NCBI GenBank assembly: GCA_017480115.1
Contig: JAFVBH010000043.1
Coordinates: 1 to 62,594, forward strand
DNA from: Clostridia bacterium
Lineage (GTDB): Bacteria > Bacillota > Clostridia > Oscillospirales > Acutalibacteraceae
DNA: 62,594 nucleotides
Reading direction: 5' to 3'
Both the position numbers and the translations under genes were made by a program. Below, one piece after another: positions 50,953 through 62,490 of this stretch. Below the pieces are notes generated by a model. It did no database searches and was not told the origin of the DNA. It worked only from the letters and a program-made list of their open reading frames with translations. Every line of letters starts with the position of its first letter. Within the stretch, counting starts at the first letter, position 1.

Positions 50953-51044
50953 ACGCCTACGGCGTATCAACCCCCCGCCCCCCAATCTTGGGGCGGATCG
51001 GCGCTTCTTGTTATAAGCAAAACTGCTCACAACGCGAGCAGTTT
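50953..51044. terminator. Hairpin series after proS
   Basis: ACGCC-TAC-GGCGT (50953-50965), CCGCCCC/GGGGCGG (50975-50996) and AAACTGCTC/GAGCAGTTT (51020-51044) follow one another. The last ends in a short T run. Together they should stop proS transcription. Confidence 0.6.
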
Positions 51045-51059
51045 CCTATATAATAAAAA

Positions 51060-51092
51060 AGAGGAGCTTTCCTGACGGAAGGCTCCTTTCAT
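51060..51092. terminator. Bidirectional terminator between proS and hepT
   Basis: GGAGCTTTCC (51063-51072) pairs with GGAAGGCTCC (51077-51086) over ten positions with one wobble. On the minus strand the stem is followed by TCTTTTTT, which makes it a good terminator for hepT; on the plus strand TTTC follows. Confidence 0.75.
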
Positions 51093-51094
51093 AT

Positions 51095-51436
51095 TTATGA
51101 CTCGATCAGGGCTTGGACAGCGTCGATGAAATCATTCATTTCATCAAAAACAACGGAGACGATGATCGACCAGTTAATCCCCTCGTAATCATGAACCAGC
51201 CTGTGCCGCAAACCGGAGACCATGTTCCACGGAATATCGGGAAAACGCTGCTTGAATTCGGCGCTGATCTGATAGACCTGTTCGCCGATATTGTACAATG
51301 GCGTTGTGACCGCCCACTGGGAAAACTCGTCTGTCAGCAACTGTTCCCGGGTGATGTGATGCAGCTCAAGCTGCTTTTGCAGCGCGTCCCACGTACCGAT
51401 GATTTTTTTGATTCGTTCCCGATCCGTCTTTTTCAT
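51095..51436 (-). CDS. hepT: HEPN toxin (HepT-like, DUF86)
   Basis: The 113-residue all-helical protein has the HEPN R-x4-H motif in GLRHRLVHDYEGINW, with the following Tyr typical of HepT. HepT proteins act as RNases or are targets of AMPylation by their MntA partner (type VII toxin-antitoxin, established for Shewanella). Its ATG overlaps the mntA stop by four bases. The start and length fit the family. The role here is inferred from family and pairing. Confidence 0.85.
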   Translation of the reverse strand: MKKTDRERIKKIIGTWDALQKQLELHHITREQLLTDEFSQWAVTTPLYNIGEQVYQISAEFKQRFPDIPWNMVSGLRHRLVHDYEGINWSIIVSVVFDEMNDFIDAVQALIES

Positions 51437-51723
51437 GCGATCTTCACGCCCTCTCGAAAAATCGTTTGGTACAGCGGTGCGTCCGTGTCAAGCTCGCTGA
51501 TCTCGAACACATCTGCCTGCTTGCCCGTCATTTCGCGCAATTCCTCCGCAAAGGCGAATATGTTTGATTTTTTGAACCGGCTGCCGCCGACCACAAGCAC
51601 GTCCAGATCGGATTCCTGTGTGGCGTCGCCTCTTGCATAAGAACCGAAAAGCAGCGCATGATCCGCATGGTAGCGCGCAAGCAGCAATCGGATCGCATAT
51701 TCGATTTCCTTCCTTGTCAGCAT
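51433..51723 (-). CDS. mntA: MNT nucleotidyltransferase antitoxin (MntA-like)
   Basis: The 96-residue protein carries the minimal nucleotidyltransferase motif LLFGSYARGDATQESDLDVLV (GSxxRG plus D-x-D). MntA-type antitoxins AMPylate and neutralise HepT. ATG 51723 has GGGAG about eight bases upstream on the minus strand; the open frame continues to 51840 but without a start signal. It is first in a two-gene unit with hepT. Confidence 0.87.
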   Translation of the reverse strand: MLTRKEIEYAIRLLLARYHADHALLFGSYARGDATQESDLDVLVVGGSRFKKSNIFAFAEELREMTGKQADVFEISELDTDAPLYQTIFREGVKIA

Positions 51724-51798
51724 GGAACACCGCTCCCTTCTATTATCTATTATAGTCCTGTATCGTGCAAAAATCAACCCGATCTTTTTCTGCGGACT

Positions 51799-51838
51799 GA
51801 AACCGTCTCCGATCCGTTTGCGGATCGGAGACGGTTTC
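51799..51838. terminator. Perfect 18-bp hairpin between the XRE gene and mntA
   Basis: GAAACCGTCTCCGATCCG (51799-51816) and its exact complement at 51821-51838 enclose TTTG. It lies six bases after the end of the XRE-type gene on the minus strand. Transcription from that gene should be stopped or reduced here. Confidence 0.7.
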
Positions 51839-51843
51839 ATGTT

Positions 51844-52098
51844 TTATTCCTGTATAAAGTCCGGCTGCGCATCTTCCCCGGTGAAAAAATCCGACGGGTG
51901 AATGTGAAATTCCCGTTCTATATCGAATACAATTTGCAGGGAAAGATGCGGCGGCAGCTCCGCCGCCTCCAGCTTTTGCAGGTCGGCAGGGGAGATGCGC
52001 AGAATCTGCGCCAGTTCCTCCCGCGTTAATCCGTGCTGTTGACGAATGGCGGATAGATTTTCCGAAACGGCATTCATAATTTTCTTTCTGTTAAGCAT
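51844..52098 (-). CDS. Small XRE-type helix-turn-helix regulator
   Basis: The 84-residue protein has a helix-turn-helix of the Cro/XRE kind: NLSAIRQQHGLTREELAQIL followed by ISPADLQKLEAAELPPHLSL. A short C-terminal extension is rich in acidic residues (EREFHIHPSDFFTGEDAQPDF). GGAGG stands five bases ahead of ATG 52098. It lies divergently from clpB and upstream of mntA-hepT in the same direction. It might regulate itself or the toxin-antitoxin pair, but no operator is evident. Confidence 0.75.
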   Translation of the reverse strand: MLNRKKIMNAVSENLSAIRQQHGLTREELAQILRISPADLQKLEAAELPPHLSLQIVFDIEREFHIHPSDFFTGEDAQPDFIQE

Positions 52099-52203
52099 AA
52101 AAACCTCCAAAATAAATAATCCTGCCGTACGTAAATTTATTAAGTTTTGTGTGACAGGGGAAGTATAGCATAAAACAATGTTGATTGCAAGGGATAAAAT
52201 AAA

Positions 52204-52230
52204 TTAGCACTCTCATAATCAGAGTGCTAA
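52204..52230 (+). promoter_or_regulatory. CIRCE element (HrcA operator)
   Basis: TTAGCACTC, nine bases, then GAGTGCTAA is an exact CIRCE inverted repeat, the binding site of the heat-shock repressor HrcA. It lies 100 bases ahead of clpB. A TAAAAT box at 52195-52200 just before it may be the -10 element. The rest of the 52099-52330 spacer shows no gene. Confidence 0.95.
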
Positions 52231-52330
52231 TTTTTACTGTTTGGACATAAAATCATAATAGATTATTCTTAAAATAGGGGTAATATAAACAATGTAAGAA
52301 GTTACAAATACGTGAAAAGGTCGTGATTTT

Positions 52331-54934
<2,604 letters not shown>

Positions 54935-54970
54935 TTCGCCGTATTTTCCCCTGATGAAATAACGCGCTTG

Positions 54971-55015
54971 CAAAACAGCCCTGCGAGGGATCAACGCCCC
55001 GCAGGGCTGTTTTTG
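54971..55015 (+). terminator. clpB terminator
   Basis: AAAACAGCCCTGCG pairs with CGCAGGGCTGTTTT around a 14-base loop, with a further T and GC. It is 37 bases after the stop codon. Confidence 0.88.
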
Positions 55016-55016
55016 C

Positions 55017-55185
55017 AAATGCGGAATGCGCAATTTCGGAAATCGCCATAAATCAGAAATGAAAAATGAATGATGAAAAATGAATAATTGCGGAAATCGC
55101 TGCGCGATTTCCGAACCTTCTCCCTCGTCCCTCCTACCTAAATTCTGATTATCGAGGCGTTTACGCCCCGATAAATCAGAATTTA
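55017..55185. repeat. Composite intergenic repeat block upstream of nadD
   Basis: Modules in order are a partial TTTCGGAAATCGC, AT-rich GAAAAATGAATGATG-type repeats (55060-55090), the CGGAAATCGC-TGCGCGATTTCCG palindrome (55091-55114), a CCCTCCTACC pyrimidine run shared with 34935-34962, and the long TAAATCAGAATTTA hairpin at 55139-55185. The hairpin ends six bases before the nadD -35 box. No gene is present from 54935 to 55248. Confidence 0.75.
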
Positions 55186-55190
55186 CTACA

Positions 55191-55219
55191 TTGACAACCC
55201 GCGTGTTATCTAATATAAT
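55191..55219 (+). promoter_or_regulatory. Consensus promoter of the nadD operon
   Basis: TTGACA (55191-55196) and TATAAT (55214-55219) with 17-base spacing, 30 bases ahead of the nadD start. Confidence 0.9.
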
Positions 55220-55248
55220 ATAGTATGGTAAGTAAGCTGGTGAGATAT

Positions 55249-55848
55249 ATGCGTATTGGAATTTTGGGCGGGAGCTTTGACCCGCCGCATATGGGGCATC
55301 TGTATTTAGGGCGGCAGTTTGCAGAAAGCCTGCGCCTTGACCGTGTGCTGGTGACGCCCGCCAAGGTGCCGCCGCACAAGGCGGATAAGCGACTTGCGCC
55401 GGATCGCGACCGTTTGGAGATGTGCCGTCTGACCTTTACCGAACCGTATTTTGAAATTTCCGATTTGGAAATGCGGCTGCCGGGCAAAAGCTATACCGTC
55501 CATACGCTGGCTGCGCTGAAAAAGCTGTATCCCGCAGACGCGCTGTTTCTGCTGGTCGGGTCGGACATGCTGCTGTATTTCGATCAGTGGTACCGCTGGC
55601 AGGAGATCCTGTCCATGTGTACGCTGTGCGCGTTTTCCCGCGCGGCGGACGAAAGTTTTAGCGTGCTGCAAGCCTATAACAACGCCGTCCTCGGCGGGCG
55701 CGCCGTTATCAAAAATATCGCCCCGCTACAGATCAGCTCCACCGAGATTCGAGCAAAGCTGGCGGCAGGAGCGTCGGTGCGCGGGCTGTTGCCGGACAGC
55801 GTGATCGATTATATTGACAAAAACGGACTGTATCGGAGCATACTATAG
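55249..55848 (+). CDS. nadD: Nicotinate-nucleotide adenylyltransferase
   Basis: NadD adenylylates nicotinate mononucleotide in NAD synthesis. The 199-residue protein starts MRIGILGGSFDPPHMGHLYL, the nucleotidyltransferase signature with the HxGH motif. It continues with PAKVPPHK, LVGSDMLLYFDQW and ISSTEIRAKL, another superfamily motif, near the C-terminus. ATG 55249 fits the family and has GGTGAG upstream; the frame is open from 55225. yqeK begins on the base after its stop. Confidence 0.96.
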   Translation: MRIGILGGSFDPPHMGHLYLGRQFAESLRLDRVLVTPAKVPPHKADKRLAPDRDRLEMCRLTFTEPYFEISDLEMRLPGKSYTVHTLAALKKLYPADALFLLVGSDMLLYFDQWYRWQEILSMCTLCAFSRAADESFSVLQAYNNAVLGGRAVIKNIAPLQISSTEIRAKLAAGASVRGLLPDSVIDYIDKNGLYRSIL

Positions 55849-56436
55849 ATGAAAACCAATGAATTTTACCGTGAAGAAATTCGCAAGCGCTTGACCGACG
55901 CGCGTTACCGGCATTCGCTGAATGTCGCCGATACCGCCGCGCGGCTGGCAAAGCGGTACGGCGCGGACGCGGAAAAGGCGTATACCGCCGGGCTGGCGCA
56001 TGATATATTAAAGGATACGCCCAAGCCGGAGCAGCGGGCATATGTGCTGAAGTACTGCGGCGACGCGGACGAGATTCTGCTGACCCAGCCGGCGCTGTGG
56101 CACTCGGTGGCGGGCGCGGAATTTCTGAAAAACGAGCTGGATATGGACGATCCCGAAATTTACCTCGCGGTGCGCTATCACACCTCCGGCCGCAAGGATA
56201 TGACGCTTTTGGAAAAGGTCGTGTTTATCGCGGATTTTATCTCCGCCGACCGTGCCTATCCCGGCGTGGAGGAGATGCGCCGCTATGCCGACGCATCCCT
56301 CGAACAGGCGATCGAGGAGGGGCTGAATTTCACCATCTGTGAGCTTTGCAAAAAACATCAACCGATCTATAAGGACACTGTTGACGCCTATAACGATGCG
56401 GTGCTGCATCGATTGAAGGAGAGTATAAATGGATAA
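55849..56436 (+). CDS. yqeK: YqeK-type HD-domain Ap4A hydrolase
   Basis: YqeK-family HD proteins symmetrically hydrolyse diadenosine tetraphosphate (established for Bacillus and relatives). The 195 residues show RYRHSLNVADTAARLA, the HD pair in GLAHDILKD, ALWHSVAGAEF, AVRYHTSGRKDM and VVFIADFISADR. It lies between nadD and rsfS, the conserved Firmicutes order, and overlaps rsfS by eight bases. Confidence 0.93.
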   Translation: MKTNEFYREEIRKRLTDARYRHSLNVADTAARLAKRYGADAEKAYTAGLAHDILKDTPKPEQRAYVLKYCGDADEILLTQPALWHSVAGAEFLKNELDMDDPEIYLAVRYHTSGRKDMTLLEKVVFIADFISADRAYPGVEEMRRYADASLEQAIEEGLNFTICELCKKHQPIYKDTVDAYNDAVLHRLKESING

Positions 56437-56782
56437 AAAGCTTGAAAAAATCGTAAAAATCCTCGACGAGAAAATGGCGGAGCAGATTGTCGCGCTCAAA
56501 ATCGACGAGCTGACGGTCATTGCCGACTATTTCGTCATTGCGAACGGTACGTCGTCGACGCATATCCGCTCGCTGGCGGACGAGCTGGAGGATAAGCTCG
56601 AAAAAGAGGACGGCGTTCGTCCCCTTGCCGTGGAAGGGCGCGCCACCGGCTGGATTCTGCTGGACTACAACGAGGTACTCGTTCACCTGTTTACCCCCGA
56701 CGCGCGGGAGTACTTTAATCTGGAACGACTATGGACGGACGGCGCGAATATCGACGTTTCGTCGTTTTTGACCGCGCGATGA
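56429..56782 (+). CDS. rsfS: Ribosome silencing factor RsfS
   Basis: RsfS binds ribosomal protein L14 and blocks subunit joining when nutrients are scarce. The 117-residue protein has the typical VKILDEKMAEQIVALKI start, the ADYFVIANGTSSTHIRSLAD motif, WILLDYNEVLVHLFTPDAREYF and LERLW. It is coupled to yqeK by overlap. leuS follows after 48 bases. Confidence 0.95.
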   Translation: MDKKLEKIVKILDEKMAEQIVALKIDELTVIADYFVIANGTSSTHIRSLADELEDKLEKEDGVRPLAVEGRATGWILLDYNEVLVHLFTPDAREYFNLERLWTDGANIDVSSFLTAR

Positions 56783-56830
56783 TAAAATTCCCGCATAAAA
56801 AATAACGAATATAAAGGATAGATGATACCA

Positions 56831-59239
56831 ATGGAGTATAATTTTAAACAAGTGGAAAAAAAGTGGCAGGATCGCTGGGAGGAGACCGGCGTATTCCATG
56901 CCAAAAACGATTACAGCAAGCCGAAGTATTACTGCCTGGTCGAGTTCCCGTATCCGTCGGGACAGGGGCTGCACGTGGGGCATCCCCGCTCCTACACCGC
57001 GCTGGACATCGTCGCCCGCAAAAAGCGTTTGCAGGGGTATAACGTGCTGTATCCCATGGGCTGGGACGCGTTCGGTCTGCCCACCGAGAATTACGCCATT
57101 AAGAACCATATCCACCCCGAGATCGTAACCAAGCAGAATATCGCCCATTTCAAGGCGCAGCTGCAGGCGTTGGGCTTCTCCTTTGACTGGAGCCGCGAGA
57201 TCAATACCACCGACCCGGACTATTACAAGTGGACGCAGTGGATCTTTTTGCAGCTGTACAAAAAGGGACTTGCCTATAAAAAGGAAATGGCGGTCAACTG
57301 GTGTACCAGCTGTAAATGCGTGCTGGCAAATGAGGAGGTCGTCAACGGCGTGTGCGAGCGCTGCGGCAGCGAGGTCGTCCGCAAGGTCAAGAGCCAGTGG
57401 ATGCTGAAAATCACCGAGTACGCCCAGCGTCTGGTGGACGATCTGGACGATCTGGATTTTATCGAGCGCGTCAAAACTCAGCAGAAAAACTGGATCGGCC
57501 GCTCCACCGGCGCCGAAGTGGATTTTGAAGCCGAGACCGGCGACAAGATCACCGTATATACCACCCGCCCCGATACGCTGTTCGGCGCTACATACATGGT
57601 CATGGCTCCCGAGCATGCCCTGATCGATCAATGGGCGGATACCATCACCAATATGGACGAGGTCGCCGCCTATCGCGCCGCCGCCGCCCATAAGAGCGAT
57701 TTCGAGCGCACCGAGGTCAATAAGGATAAGACCGGCGTGGAGCTGAAGGGCGTGAAGGCGATCAACCCCGTGAACGGCAAAAAGATCCCGATCTTTATTT
57801 CCGACTACGTGCTTGCCTCCTACGGCACCGGCGCGATCATGGCGGTGCCCGCCCACGATACCCGCGACTGGGAGTTTGCCAAAAAATTCGGCATTCCCAT
57901 GGTCGAGGTCGTCAAGGGCGGCGATATTGAACAAGAAGCGTTCACCGACTGCGCCAGCGGCGTAATGGTCAACTCCGGCTTCCTGACGGGGCTGACCGTC
58001 GATCAGGCGAAGCTGAAAATCATAAAATATTTAGAGAAAGAGGGCAAAGGGCGCGCCAAGGTCAACTTCAAACTGCGCGACTGGGTGTTCTCCCGCCAGC
58101 GTTACTGGGGCGAGCCGATCCCCATCGTCAAGTGCGAAAAATGCGGCTACGTGCCGCTGCCCGAAAGCGAGCTGCCGCTGAAATTGCCCAATGTGGAATC
58201 CTATGAACCCACCGACAACGGCGAGTCGCCCCTTGCCAATCTGACCGACTGGGTCAAGACGACCTGCCCCTGCTGCGGCGGTCCTGCGGAACGGGAGACC
58301 GATACCATGCCCCAGTGGGCAGGCTCCTCCTGGTACTTCCTGCGCTATTGCGACCCGCATAACAGCGAGGCGCTGGCGTCCAAGGAGGCGCTGGAGTACT
58401 GGACGCCCGTGGACTGGTACAACGGCGGCATGGAGCATACCACGCTGCACCTGCTGTACAGCCGTTTTTGGCACAAATTTCTGTATGACGTCGGCGTTGT
58501 CCCCACCAAGGAGCCGTATCAGAAGCGTACCAGCCACGGTATGATCCTGGGCGAGAACGGCGAGAAGATGAGCAAGTCCCGCGGCAACGTGGTCAATCCC
58601 GACGACATCGTCAACGAGTTCGGCGCGGATACGATGCGCCTTTACGAAATGTTTATCGGCGATTTTGAAAAAGCCGCACCGTGGAAAACCTCGTCCATCA
58701 AGGGCTGCAAGCGGTTTGTCGACCGTTTCTGGAATTTGCAGGAGATCGTCGCCGACGGCGACAGCATTCGCCCCGCGCTGGAGAGCGTGTTCCATAAGAC
58801 CATCAAAAAGGTCACCTTTGACATTGACAATCTGAAAGCCAACACCGCCATTGCCGCGCTGATGAGCCTGCTGAACGAGATATACGAGACCGGCAGCATC
58901 TCCCGCGAGGAGCTGCGTATATTTACGATTCTGCTGAATCCCTTTGCGCCGCACGTCACCGAGGAAATGTGGGAGATACAGAACTTCGGCGGCGCGGTCA
59001 CCGGCGCAAGCTGGCCGACGTACGACGAGGCAAAGTGCAAGGACAGCGTGATCGAGCTCGCCGTGCAGGTCAACGGTAAGATTCGCGCCCGCATCACCGT
59101 GGACGCGGAAATTTCCAACGACGACGCGCTTGCCGCCGCCAAGGCAGCTCCCGCCGTCGCCGCAGAGATCGACGGTAAGACCGTGGTCAAGGAAATTTAC
59201 GTCAAGGGCAAGCTTGTTAATATCGTTATAAAAAAATAA
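56831..59239 (+). CDS. leuS: Leucyl-tRNA synthetase
   Basis: The enzyme charges tRNA-Leu. The 802-residue protein begins [16 protein letters not shown] and has the class I motifs [10 protein letters not shown] (HIGH) and [13 protein letters not shown] (KMSKS). The editing domain CP1 shows [20 protein letters not shown] and a zinc-like CxxC pair ([15 protein letters not shown]-type). The C-terminal anticodon domain ends [18 protein letters not shown] 56831 agrees with family starts; ATG 56822, nearer to AAAGGA, is an alternative. No T-box precedes it. Confidence 0.96.
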   Translation: MEYNFKQVEKKWQDRWEETGVFHAKNDYSKPKYYCLVEFPYPSGQGLHVGHPRSYTALDIVARKKRLQGYNVLYPMGWDAFGLPTENYAIKNHIHPEIVTKQNIAHFKAQLQALGFSFDWSREINTTDPDYYKWTQWIFLQLYKKGLAYKKEMAVNWCTSCKCVLANEEVVNGVCERCGSEVVRKVKSQWMLKITEYAQRLVDDLDDLDFIERVKTQQKNWIGRSTGAEVDFEAETGDKITVYTTRPDTLFGATYMVMAPEHALIDQWADTITNMDEVAAYRAAAAHKSDFERTEVNKDKTGVELKGVKAINPVNGKKIPIFISDYVLASYGTGAIMAVPAHDTRDWEFAKKFGIPMVEVVKGGDIEQEAFTDCASGVMVNSGFLTGLTVDQAKLKIIKYLEKEGKGRAKVNFKLRDWVFSRQRYWGEPIPIVKCEKCGYVPLPESELPLKLPNVESYEPTDNGESPLANLTDWVKTTCPCCGGPAERETDTMPQWAGSSWYFLRYCDPHNSEALASKEALEYWTPVDWYNGGMEHTTLHLLYSRFWHKFLYDVGVVPTKEPYQKRTSHGMILGENGEKMSKSRGNVVNPDDIVNEFGADTMRLYEMFIGDFEKAAPWKTSSIKGCKRFVDRFWNLQEIVADGDSIRPALESVFHKTIKKVTFDIDNLKANTAIAALMSLLNEIYETGSISREELRIFTILLNPFAPHVTEEMWEIQNFGGAVTGASWPTYDEAKCKDSVIELAVQVNGKIRARITVDAEISNDDALAAAKAAPAVAAEIDGKTVVKEIYVKGKLVNIVIKK

Positions 59240-59272
59240 GCGCCGGGATTTGGCGCCGAGGAGGGTACCCCC

Positions 59273-59875
59273 ATGGACAAAACCGCATTGTATAAGCTAA
59301 GCTACGGGCTGTTCGTCCTGTCCGCGAAGGACGGGGACAGGGACAACGGCTGTATCGTCAATACAGTGACGCAGCTGACGACGGAGCCGAATATCATCTC
59401 CGTGGCAGTCAACAAGCAGAACCATACCCGGGATATGATCCTGAAAACGGGCGCGTTCAACGTCTCGATCTTAACGGAAAGCGTTCCCATGGAGATCATC
59501 AAACGGTTTGGCTTCCAAAGCGGCAGAGACGCCGATAAGCTGCTTGATTTTTCGGACTATGCACGCACAAACGACGGGCTGTTTTATCTGAATAAACATG
59601 CCAACGCCGTGATCAACGCCGAGGTCACCGGCACGCGGGAGCTGAGTACCCATACGCTGTTCCTCGCCTACGTCAACACGGCGCAGACGCTTTCCGACGA
59701 GCCCTCCGTTACCTATGATTATTATCAGAAAAATATCAAACCGCACCCGCAAAAGACCGCAAAAAAAGGCTGGCGCTGCAAGGTCTGCGGTTACGTCTAC
59801 GAGGGCGACGACCTGCCCGCGGATTTCATTTGTCCGTGGTGCAAGCACGGCGCTGACGATTTTGAACAAATATGA
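59273..59875 (+). CDS. High-molecular-weight rubredoxin (flavin reductase plus rubredoxin)
   Basis: The 200-residue protein fuses an N-terminal FMN-binding flavin-reductase-like domain (about 1-155; YGLFVLSAKDGDRDNGCIVNT, VNKQNHTRDMI) to a C-terminal rubredoxin (about 165-200; WRCKVCGYVYEGDD and FICPWCKHG) that binds one iron with four cysteines. This matches the Hrb protein of Moorella, which passes electrons to a flavodiiron protein for oxygen or NO reduction (family knowledge). GAGGAGGG precedes the ATG. Its partner is not in the window. Confidence 0.92.
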   Translation: MDKTALYKLSYGLFVLSAKDGDRDNGCIVNTVTQLTTEPNIISVAVNKQNHTRDMILKTGAFNVSILTESVPMEIIKRFGFQSGRDADKLLDFSDYARTNDGLFYLNKHANAVINAEVTGTRELSTHTLFLAYVNTAQTLSDEPSVTYDYYQKNIKPHPQKTAKKGWRCKVCGYVYEGDDLPADFICPWCKHGADDFEQI

Positions 59876-59935
59876 CACAGGGCGGCGCAAGCCGCGTCGT
59901 CCGATTTTCGCGTGATCGCCTGGGAGGGGAATCCG

Positions 59936-62335
59936 ATGAAAACCTTGAAATATAAACTTTGCGTATTGGCGCTGGCAGTTGCGCTGCTTTTTGCGTCGTT
60001 GCCTGTCGCAGCGACCGCCGCCGCAACGCCGACGCTGCGGCTGTCCTACAGCTATAACGCGGAGGAAAGCTGTATCGCCACGGTTACGGTCTCGCTGGAA
60101 AACAGCAGGGGGCTGTCTGCCGCCGCGCTGAACATGACGTACGATCCTGCGCTGCTGCTGTACGTCGGCGCGTCCGCCGCCAATGACAACGGCTTGGCGA
60201 TGGTGGACAGTGTCGATAATGCGGTTTACTATTCCGCCGCATTTGACAGCGCGGTGACTGCTGATAACATCGATCTGTTTACGGTTCGTTTCGGCGTACT
60301 GCAAGCGGGAACTGCGCGCTTTACGGTCTCCGTGACCGAAAAGCAGATCGCGGGGGTCAAAGCGCCCGCGTCCGCGACGCTGACTGCGACCTTCGCCCAG
60401 CCGCAGCAGGGCATGCCGTATTATACCTATTCCATGCGCAAAGACGGCACCGCTCAAATCACCGGCGTGCTGACTGACCGCTCTTATATCACGGTGCCCG
60501 CAGTAATCAACGGTGTGAAAGTCACCGCCATCGGCGCTCGCGCTTTTGCCGGGCAGACCGCGTTGAAGGGCGTGACGCTGCCGGCGGGGATCGTTTCCAT
60601 CGAGAACGACGCGTTTTCCGGCTGCGCGTGGCTCAAATCCGTGACGCTGCCCGACACGCTGACCAATATCGAGGCGCGCGCCTTTTATCAATGCGCTTCT
60701 CTGACGGATATTGCGCTGCCCGAAAGCGTGGAGTATATTGAAAGCAGCGCGTTCCGCTACTGCAAATCCTTGCGAGCCGTAAAGCTGCCGTCCAAGGTTT
60801 CTTATCTGGGCGATAACGCATTCGGCGGCTGCAAATCGCTGGAAACGGTGGATTTCGGTAAGGTGAACTATATCGGTGTGGGCGCGTTTGCGGATTGTGA
60901 AGCGCTGAAAACCGTGGCGCTGCCCGCAGGCGTTGTGCAGATCGGCGCGCGCGCGTTCCTGCATTGCCGCGCATTGACGTCCGTAACGCTGCCGAGTTCG
61001 CTGGAATCCATTGAGGCGCGCGCCTTTGACGGCTGTACCTCGCTGCAAGCGCTGACGATTCCCGCAAACGTAGCGCAGATCGGGGAAAACGCGTTTGCTC
61101 GCTGTACATCGCTGGAAACGATTGCCGTTGCGGCAGGGAATACTCGCTATCGATCTGATAAAAATATCGCATTGTACAACCGCACAGGTACAGAATTGAT
61201 CAAGGTTGCGCCGAAAGCGAATCTGACCGACTATGATGTGCTTGCCAACGCGGTCATCATCGATGCCGAAGCGTTTGCCGATCATGCGAAGCTGGAGAAA
61301 ATTACGCTGCCCGCCGGTGTGATCACCGTCGGAGAGGACGCGTTTTTCAATTGTGTTGCGCTGAAGGAAATTTCCGTCTCGACGGATAACAGCGTCTATT
61401 ACAGCAAAGACGGCGTCTTGTATTATACCTATACGGATTTTGACGATAACACGACTGTAACGCTGGTTTGCCTGCCCATTGCGTCGGGCAGAACCACCTT
61501 TGAGGTGCCTGCCGCGGTAACAAATATTGCCGCGCACGCGCTCTACGGCTGCACGGATATTGCCGCCTACAGCATCGAGCGGGGCAACAGCCGTCTGATG
61601 GCGGATCGAAACGGCGTGCTGTTTAACAACACGAAAACCGAGCTGATCGCCTATCCCGCCGCGCGGGAGGAGGAGACCTACGCGATCTCCAATACCGTGC
61701 GTACCGTGCGGGACGGCGCGTTCTACGGTGCGAAAAACCTGAAGAGCATCACTGCGTCCAGTATGTATTTCAAGAATGAGGACAACGGCGCGCTGCTTAC
61801 CGGCGATAAAACCGAGCTGGCGGTCTATCCCGCCGGGCTTGCCGCCGACAGCTACGCTATGCCGAAAACGCTGGTGTACGTCGCCGCAAGTGCGTTCGCA
61901 GGCGTAGACTGCATCGGTACGCTGGAGATTCCGGTATCTGTGACCTCCATTGCTGCGAATGCGTTTGCCGACAGCCGCTTTTCCGCGGTTGTCTACAACG
62001 GTACGGAAGCCGGGTGGAACGCGGTCTCCGTCGGCGATAGAAACGACGGGTTGTATGCCTCCGGGGTGACGTTTGCGTCTGTGTCGCAGGAGCCTGCCGA
62101 TCTTGTGCCTGTAAATCCCGACCCGCCCGCGCCGGAGTTTATGTTGGGCGATCTGAACGGCGATAAAAAGGTCAATTCGGTAGACGCCCGCCTTGCCTTG
62201 CGCGCCGCCGCCCGACTGGATACGTTGACCGACGTCCAGCGGCTTGCTGCGGATATTGACGGCGACGGGAAGGTCGGTTCCGGCGACGCCCGCCGTATTC
62301 TGCGTGCCGCCGCGAGACTGGAAGCATTATCATAA
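59936..62335 (+). CDS. Secreted cohesin-LRR-dockerin protein
   Basis: The 799-residue protein has a signal peptide (about 1-29), a cohesin-like domain (about 33-155; LSAAALNMTYDPALLLYVG, FTVRFGVLQAGTARFTV), and then many BspA-type leucine-rich repeats (about 165-715). The repeats follow the pattern IGARAFAGQTALKGVTLPAG. A type I dockerin closes it (about 737-799) with two calcium loops, GDLNGDKKVNSVDARLALRA and DIDGDGKVGSGDARRILRA. The start 59936 has GGGAGGGGA six bases upstream. A protein bearing both a cohesin and a dockerin could bridge surface complexes. Its ligand is unknown. Confidence 0.85.
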   Translation: MKTLKYKLCVLALAVALLFASLPVAATAAATPTLRLSYSYNAEESCIATVTVSLENSRGLSAAALNMTYDPALLLYVGASAANDNGLAMVDSVDNAVYYSAAFDSAVTADNIDLFTVRFGVLQAGTARFTVSVTEKQIAGVKAPASATLTATFAQPQQGMPYYTYSMRKDGTAQITGVLTDRSYITVPAVINGVKVTAIGARAFAGQTALKGVTLPAGIVSIENDAFSGCAWLKSVTLPDTLTNIEARAFYQCASLTDIALPESVEYIESSAFRYCKSLRAVKLPSKVSYLGDNAFGGCKSLETVDFGKVNYIGVGAFADCEALKTVALPAGVVQIGARAFLHCRALTSVTLPSSLESIEARAFDGCTSLQALTIPANVAQIGENAFARCTSLETIAVAAGNTRYRSDKNIALYNRTGTELIKVAPKANLTDYDVLANAVIIDAEAFADHAKLEKITLPAGVITVGEDAFFNCVALKEISVSTDNSVYYSKDGVLYYTYTDFDDNTTVTLVCLPIASGRTTFEVPAAVTNIAAHALYGCTDIAAYSIERGNSRLMADRNGVLFNNTKTELIAYPAAREEETYAISNTVRTVRDGAFYGAKNLKSITASSMYFKNEDNGALLTGDKTELAVYPAGLAADSYAMPKTLVYVAASAFAGVDCIGTLEIPVSVTSIAANAFADSRFSAVVYNGTEAGWNAVSVGDRNDGLYASGVTFASVSQEPADLVPVNPDPPAPEFMLGDLNGDKKVNSVDARLALRAAARLDTLTDVQRLAADIDGDGKVGSGDARRILRAAARLEALS

Positions 62336-62490
62336 ATGAAAAATTAAAAATGAATAATGAATAATTTCGGAAATCGCTGCGCGATTTGGATTTATAAATT
62401 AAAATATCGGACTTCACTTGTAGGGACGCCCAGTGGGCGTCCGTCAGGGCTACGCGCAAAATCAACGGATGCCCAATGGGCATCCCTGTT
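62336..62490. repeat. Composite repeat: AT-rich module, GCGATTT palindrome and TGTAGGG element copy 2
   Basis: Directly after the stop codon come AAAAATGAATAATGAATAAT-type sequence, the TTTCGGAAATCGC-TGC-GCGATTTGGATTTATA module (62365-62396) and the second TGTAGGG element (62419-62490, opposite in orientation to 34809-34879). Bases 62491-62594 contain no gene that can be supported; the next gene probably starts beyond the window. Confidence 0.7.

Noticed and set aside
59471..61537. 688-codon open frame on the minus strand opposite the rubredoxin and LRR genes
   Set aside because: The reading is Arg/Gly/His-rich and repetitive because it is the shadow of the LRR repeats; it spans two genuine plus-strand genes.
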